Assembly: GCA_946886435.1 (NCBI GenBank) | Contig: CAMPIR010000010.1 | Location: 1-15,703, forward strand | DNA length: 15,703 bases | Source: an uncultured Candidatus Saccharibacteria bacterium | Lineage (GTDB): Bacteria; Patescibacteria; Saccharimonadia; Saccharimonadales; UBA5946 | Direction: 5' to 3' | Part shown: positions 13,224 through 15,703 of the stretch, in pieces | Layout: every line of letters starts with the position of its first letter | Numbering within the stretch: position 1 is the stretch's first letter | Notes under the pieces: generated by a model | The model's database searches: none | What the model was told of the DNA's origin: nothing | What the model saw: the letters and a program-made list of their open reading frames with translations, nothing else | Program-made: the position numbers and the translations under genes

Positions 13224-14585
13224 TTAAAGCCGCTGTTTATCGAGTGACATAAAGCGTAGACGCTCTGGGTGGAAGTAGAGCTCGACCTTCCCGACAGGGC
13301 CGTTACGGTGCTTAGCGATGATGAGATCGGTGATGTTTTGACGATCGGTTTCAGGGTTGTAGTAGGCTTCGCGGTAAATAAATGCCACGATATCGGCGTC
13401 TTGCTCGATCGAGCCTGATTCGCGTAGGTCGCTGAGCTGAGGTATCTGCGGGCTGCGTGTCTCAACGGAACGCGAGAGCTGCGAAAGTGCGATCACGGGG
13501 ACGTTAAGTTCGCGAGCAATCAGTTTGAGGCCACGGGAGATCTCACTCACTTCCTGGACGCGGTTGCCATCGCTGCGACCGCTGCCCTGCATCAGCTGTA
13601 GGTAGTCGATGATAATGAGGCCTAACGGGTTGTTGTGTGCCTCGCGTCGGGCTTTGGTGCGCATTTCGAGTACGGTAACGCCCGGTGTGTCGTCAATAAA
13701 GATCGGTGCCTCGGCCATTTCACCCATCGCGTGCGATAACTTCTCGAAGTCATCATCGCTGAGGTTCCCAGTGCGGATATTCCATGCGTCAACCCCACTC
13801 GCGTCGGCTAACATACGGTCGACCAGTTGTTCTTTGCTCATCTCGAGGCTAAAGAATAGAACTGATTTTTTTGCTTTCGTTGCGACGTTGTATGCCAGGT
13901 TGGTCACCAGCGTCGTTTTACCCATAGCTGGGCGAGCGGCCAGGATGATCAGGTCACTCTGCTGGAGTCCTGCTGTCATATTATCGAGATCACGCCAACC
14001 GGTTGGGATGCCACGCAGTTTGCCGCCACCACGGTGCAGCTCTTCCATACGGTCAAAGCTCTCAGTCAGGATCTGCTCCAGACTGACGAGGTCTTGTTTG
14101 GTGTTGGTGTCGCTAACGGCAAACAGCTCGGACTCGGCCGATGAGAGCAACTCGGAGATATCTTGCTCTTCGTTGTAGCCGAGCGTTGCGATATCATTGC
14201 TGGCCTTAATGAGTCGACGCCGGATAGCTTTCTGCGAGATGATTTCCGCATACGTGGTGGCATGAGCTGCAGTCGGTACATAGTTTGTCAGCTCAGTTAG
14301 GTATGCTGAGCCACCGACGATCTCTAACTCACCCTTTTTCGTCAGTTCATCGCTGAGCGTCAGTAGGTCGACAGGTCGGTGTCGCTCATAGAGGCGCAGC
14401 ATAGCACTAAAAATCAAGACATGTCGTTTGTCGTAAAAATCTTGCGATCGAAGTTTGTCGCTGATGTCGGCCATCACTTCTTCATCGATCAGAATCGCTC
14501 CGAGCAGGCTCATCTCAGCATCGAGATTTTGCGGCGGTATTTTCGCGTCTGCGAGGGTGTTGGTTGGTCTCTTAGATTGCGCCAC
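13224..14585 (-). CDS. dnaB: Replicative DNA helicase DnaB
   Basis: 453 residues from the GTG at 14585, the usual size. It is the hexameric helicase that unwinds DNA at the replication fork. N-terminal domain 15-125 ([18 protein letters not shown]), linker, then the RecA-like ATPase: Walker [10 protein letters not shown] (217-225), the SLEMS block with its catalytic glutamate (246-250), Walker [11 protein letters not shown] (323-332), [12 protein letters not shown] (366-377), [15 protein letters not shown] (384-398) and KHRNGPVG (425-432) with the late basic residues. A longer in-frame reading from 14660 lies within dnaX; the GTG at 14585 has GGAGGAG 9 bases upstream and gives the normal N-terminus. 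That start lies 14 bases inside the dnaX 3' end, so the two are probably coupled. No intein seen. Confidence 0.96.
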   Translation of the reverse strand: MAQSKRPTNTLADAKIPPQNLDAEMSLLGAILIDEEVMADISDKLRSQDFYDKRHVLIFSAMLRLYERHRPVDLLTLSDELTKKGELEIVGGSAYLTELTNYVPTAAHATTYAEIISQKAIRRRLIKASNDIATLGYNEEQDISELLSSAESELFAVSDTNTKQDLVSLEQILTESFDRMEELHRGGGKLRGIPTGWRDLDNMTAGLQQSDLIILAARPAMGKTTLVTNLAYNVATKAKKSVLFFSLEMSKEQLVDRMLADASGVDAWNIRTGNLSDDDFEKLSHAMGEMAEAPIFIDDTPGVTVLEMRTKARREAHNNPLGLIIIDYLQLMQGSGRSDGNRVQEVSEISRGLKLIARELNVPVIALSQLSRSVETRSPQIPQLSDLRESGSIEQDADIVAFIYREAYYNPETDRQNITDLIIAKHRNGPVGKVELYFHPERLRFMSLDKQRL

Positions 14586-15703
14586 GTATTGGTTCTCCTC
14601 CACCCATGATAGCAGCAACCGCCTGGGCATCATCATCGAGAGCCGCTTCGCTCTTCGCATCGGTGATGTTTAGCTCAGGGTTTAGACTGAAGAGGTTATT
14701 GAGGACGGCACCGAATTGTTTGCGCGACGCAGGATTTTCCATTTTTTTACGATGTATCGCGTATATAAAGGTTAGCTTCAGGACATTCGAGCCGCTGTCA
14801 TACGAAGCATCGGCACGACTCAGTACGCTAAAAAGCGGGGCGTGGTGTTTTTTGATAGCACCAAGGATAGCATCCCAGTTAAAATCGCCCGTATGGGTGG
14901 CCGCAACTGGTTTTGTGTTTGGCTGCGTTTCGGCTGCGGTGGTAGCTGGCTCTGGCATTTCGGCCGCTTCCTTTGCTGCTTCGGTGCGCGCGGCAACTTG
15001 AGAACGGAGAACGCCTGGTTTTGCGGCAATGGTGGGTGAGGATGAGCTATGCAGAGCAACGTTTTTTCGTTGCCCAGGGTTAGTGTAGCGCACCAATGTG
15101 GCAATCAGTTTCAGCTCCGGATCGTGTGCCTTTGGGATATCTACGAGCTCATCAAGCAGCTGGTAGAGTTCGTGGTGCTCCTTGGCTCGTTTTGCGACCA
15201 AGCGTGCAAGTTGTTCGGTCAAGATAACGGCCGATACACCGGCCGACTGGATAGCTTCCAGTTCTGAAACCAGAGTTTTGACGTCGTTTGCTTCGAGGGC
15301 ACTAACGACTTTTTCTACCCTGCTTTGCTCTGCCATGCCGAGTACTGATTCAACGAGACTAACCGTGATTTTTTCGGAAAGTCCTGAGAGTTGGTCGAGC
15401 AAACTGACGCTATCGCGGAAACTTCCTCCTGCGTGAGTCGAGAGCAGGTCGATAGCTTCTGGTTCGTAGGTTATTTTTTCCTTGTCCGCGATTGACCGGA
15501 GATGGTTCGATATATCGGCAAGAGCTGCAGGCCGGAAATGGAATCGTTGCGTACGACTGATGATTGTCGCCGGTAGTTTGTGAACCTCTGTTGTCGCAAG
15601 TATAAAAATAACGTGCTCAGGCGGTTCCTCTAGCGTCTTTAGTAATGCGTTAAAGCTTTCACCGGTCAGCATGTGAACTTCATCGATGATATAAACCTTG
15701 TAG
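14572..15703 (-). CDS. dnaX: DNA polymerase III subunit gamma/tau, 5' end missing
   Basis: Clamp-loader ATPase subunit. The frame runs off the right edge: the 31 bases right of the ATG at 15672 still read [10 protein letters not shown], so that ATG is internal. Visible are Walker B (IIDEVHML), [15 protein letters not shown], sensor 1 ([22 protein letters not shown]) and the helical lid and collar domains. A Thr/Ala/Pro-rich linker ([20 protein letters not shown] area) comes next, then a tau-like C-terminal domain ([24 protein letters not shown]). The zinc module and Walker A are outside the window. A run of seven A on the coding strand (14742-14748) lies about 55 codons before the TAA. It overlaps dnaB by 14 nt and heads the visible minus-strand cluster. 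Typical dnaX-ybaB-recR order is interrupted here by dnaB and the GT-C gene. Confidence 0.95.
   Translation of the reverse strand, partial: YKVYIIDEVHMLTGESFNALLKTLEEPPEHVIFILATTEVHKLPATIISRTQRFHFRPAALADISNHLRSIADKEKITYEPEAIDLLSTHAGGSFRDSVSLLDQLSGLSEKITVSLVESVLGMAEQSRVEKVVSALEANDVKTLVSELEAIQSAGVSAVILTEQLARLVAKRAKEHHELYQLLDELVDIPKAHDPELKLIATLVRYTNPGQRKNVALHSSSSPTIAAKPGVLRSQVAARTEAAKEAAEMPEPATTAAETQPNTKPVAATHTGDFNWDAILGAIKKHHAPLFSVLSRADASYDSGSNVLKLTFIYAIHRKKMENPASRKQFGAVLNNLFSLNPELNITDAKSEAALDDDAQAVAAIMGGGEPIRGAI

Noticed and set aside
14586..14660. Longer N-terminus of DnaB
   Set aside because: The extra 25 residues are the dnaX 3' end read in another frame; the GTG at 14585 has GGAGGAG at good spacing and gives a normal DnaB N-terminus.
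1..15703. CRISPR arrays, transposons, toxin-antitoxin or defence genes, riboswitches
   Set aside because: No regular direct-repeat arrays, terminal inverted repeats with transposase, or recognised protein signatures were seen; leaders are too short for known riboswitches.

Overview
The window looks like a compact stretch of bacterial chromosome, most likely from the Candidate Phyla Radiation / Patescibacteria, with Saccharibacteria (TM7) as my best guess. The basis is protein style and gene content: several housekeeping proteins have lineage-odd motifs (CysRS without the first HIGH histidine, RecR without most zinc ligands, a DHH phosphoesterase without its first-motif histidine), genes are tightly packed, and small membrane proteins recur. 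TGA and TAG are both used as ordinary stops, which argues against Gracilibacteria/Absconditabacteria (UGA = Gly). The taxonomic call is inference; no rRNA is present.

Layout. Positions 1-427 hold the 3' end of msrA. It is followed by a tRNA-Gln(UUG) gene (471-545) and a 213-base intergenic region (546-758) made of hairpins and rearranged copies of the tRNA 3' end. A stand-alone GAF-like protein (759-1301) converges on a class I methyltransferase of unknown substrate (1304-2536, minus). A VIT/CCC1-type iron/manganese transporter (2637-3377, plus) converges on a three-gene minus-strand operon (3385-6745): FAD-linked D-lactate/glycolate-type oxidase, ABC-2 ATPase and ABC-2 permease, with junctions of 2 nt and a 4-nt overlap. 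The stretch 6746-7155 carries a promoter and two consecutive small membrane ORFs in the same frame, separated by one TAG. An AI-2E family membrane protein follows (7156-8298, plus).

From 8313 to the right edge everything is on the minus strand, read right to left: dnaX (5' end off the window), dnaB, a GT-C-type polytopic glycosyltransferase-like protein, ybaB/ebfC, recR, a DHH/DHHA1 phosphoesterase and cysS. It is a replication/recombination block (clamp loader, replicative helicase, YbaB-RecR) continuing into nucleotide turnover and tRNA charging. dnaX/dnaB overlap by 14 nt and the DHH gene and cysS overlap by 4 nt (ATGA).

Promoters in the window repeatedly have the extended -10 form TGnTAnnAT with no clear -35, and three of them lie within about 10-50 bases of a start codon inside the minus-strand cluster. 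I see no CRISPR array, transposase, integrase or defence system. The points most worth a second look are the split small membrane locus, the tRNA-Gln 3'-end scar, and the three variant active or metal sites in conserved enzymes.
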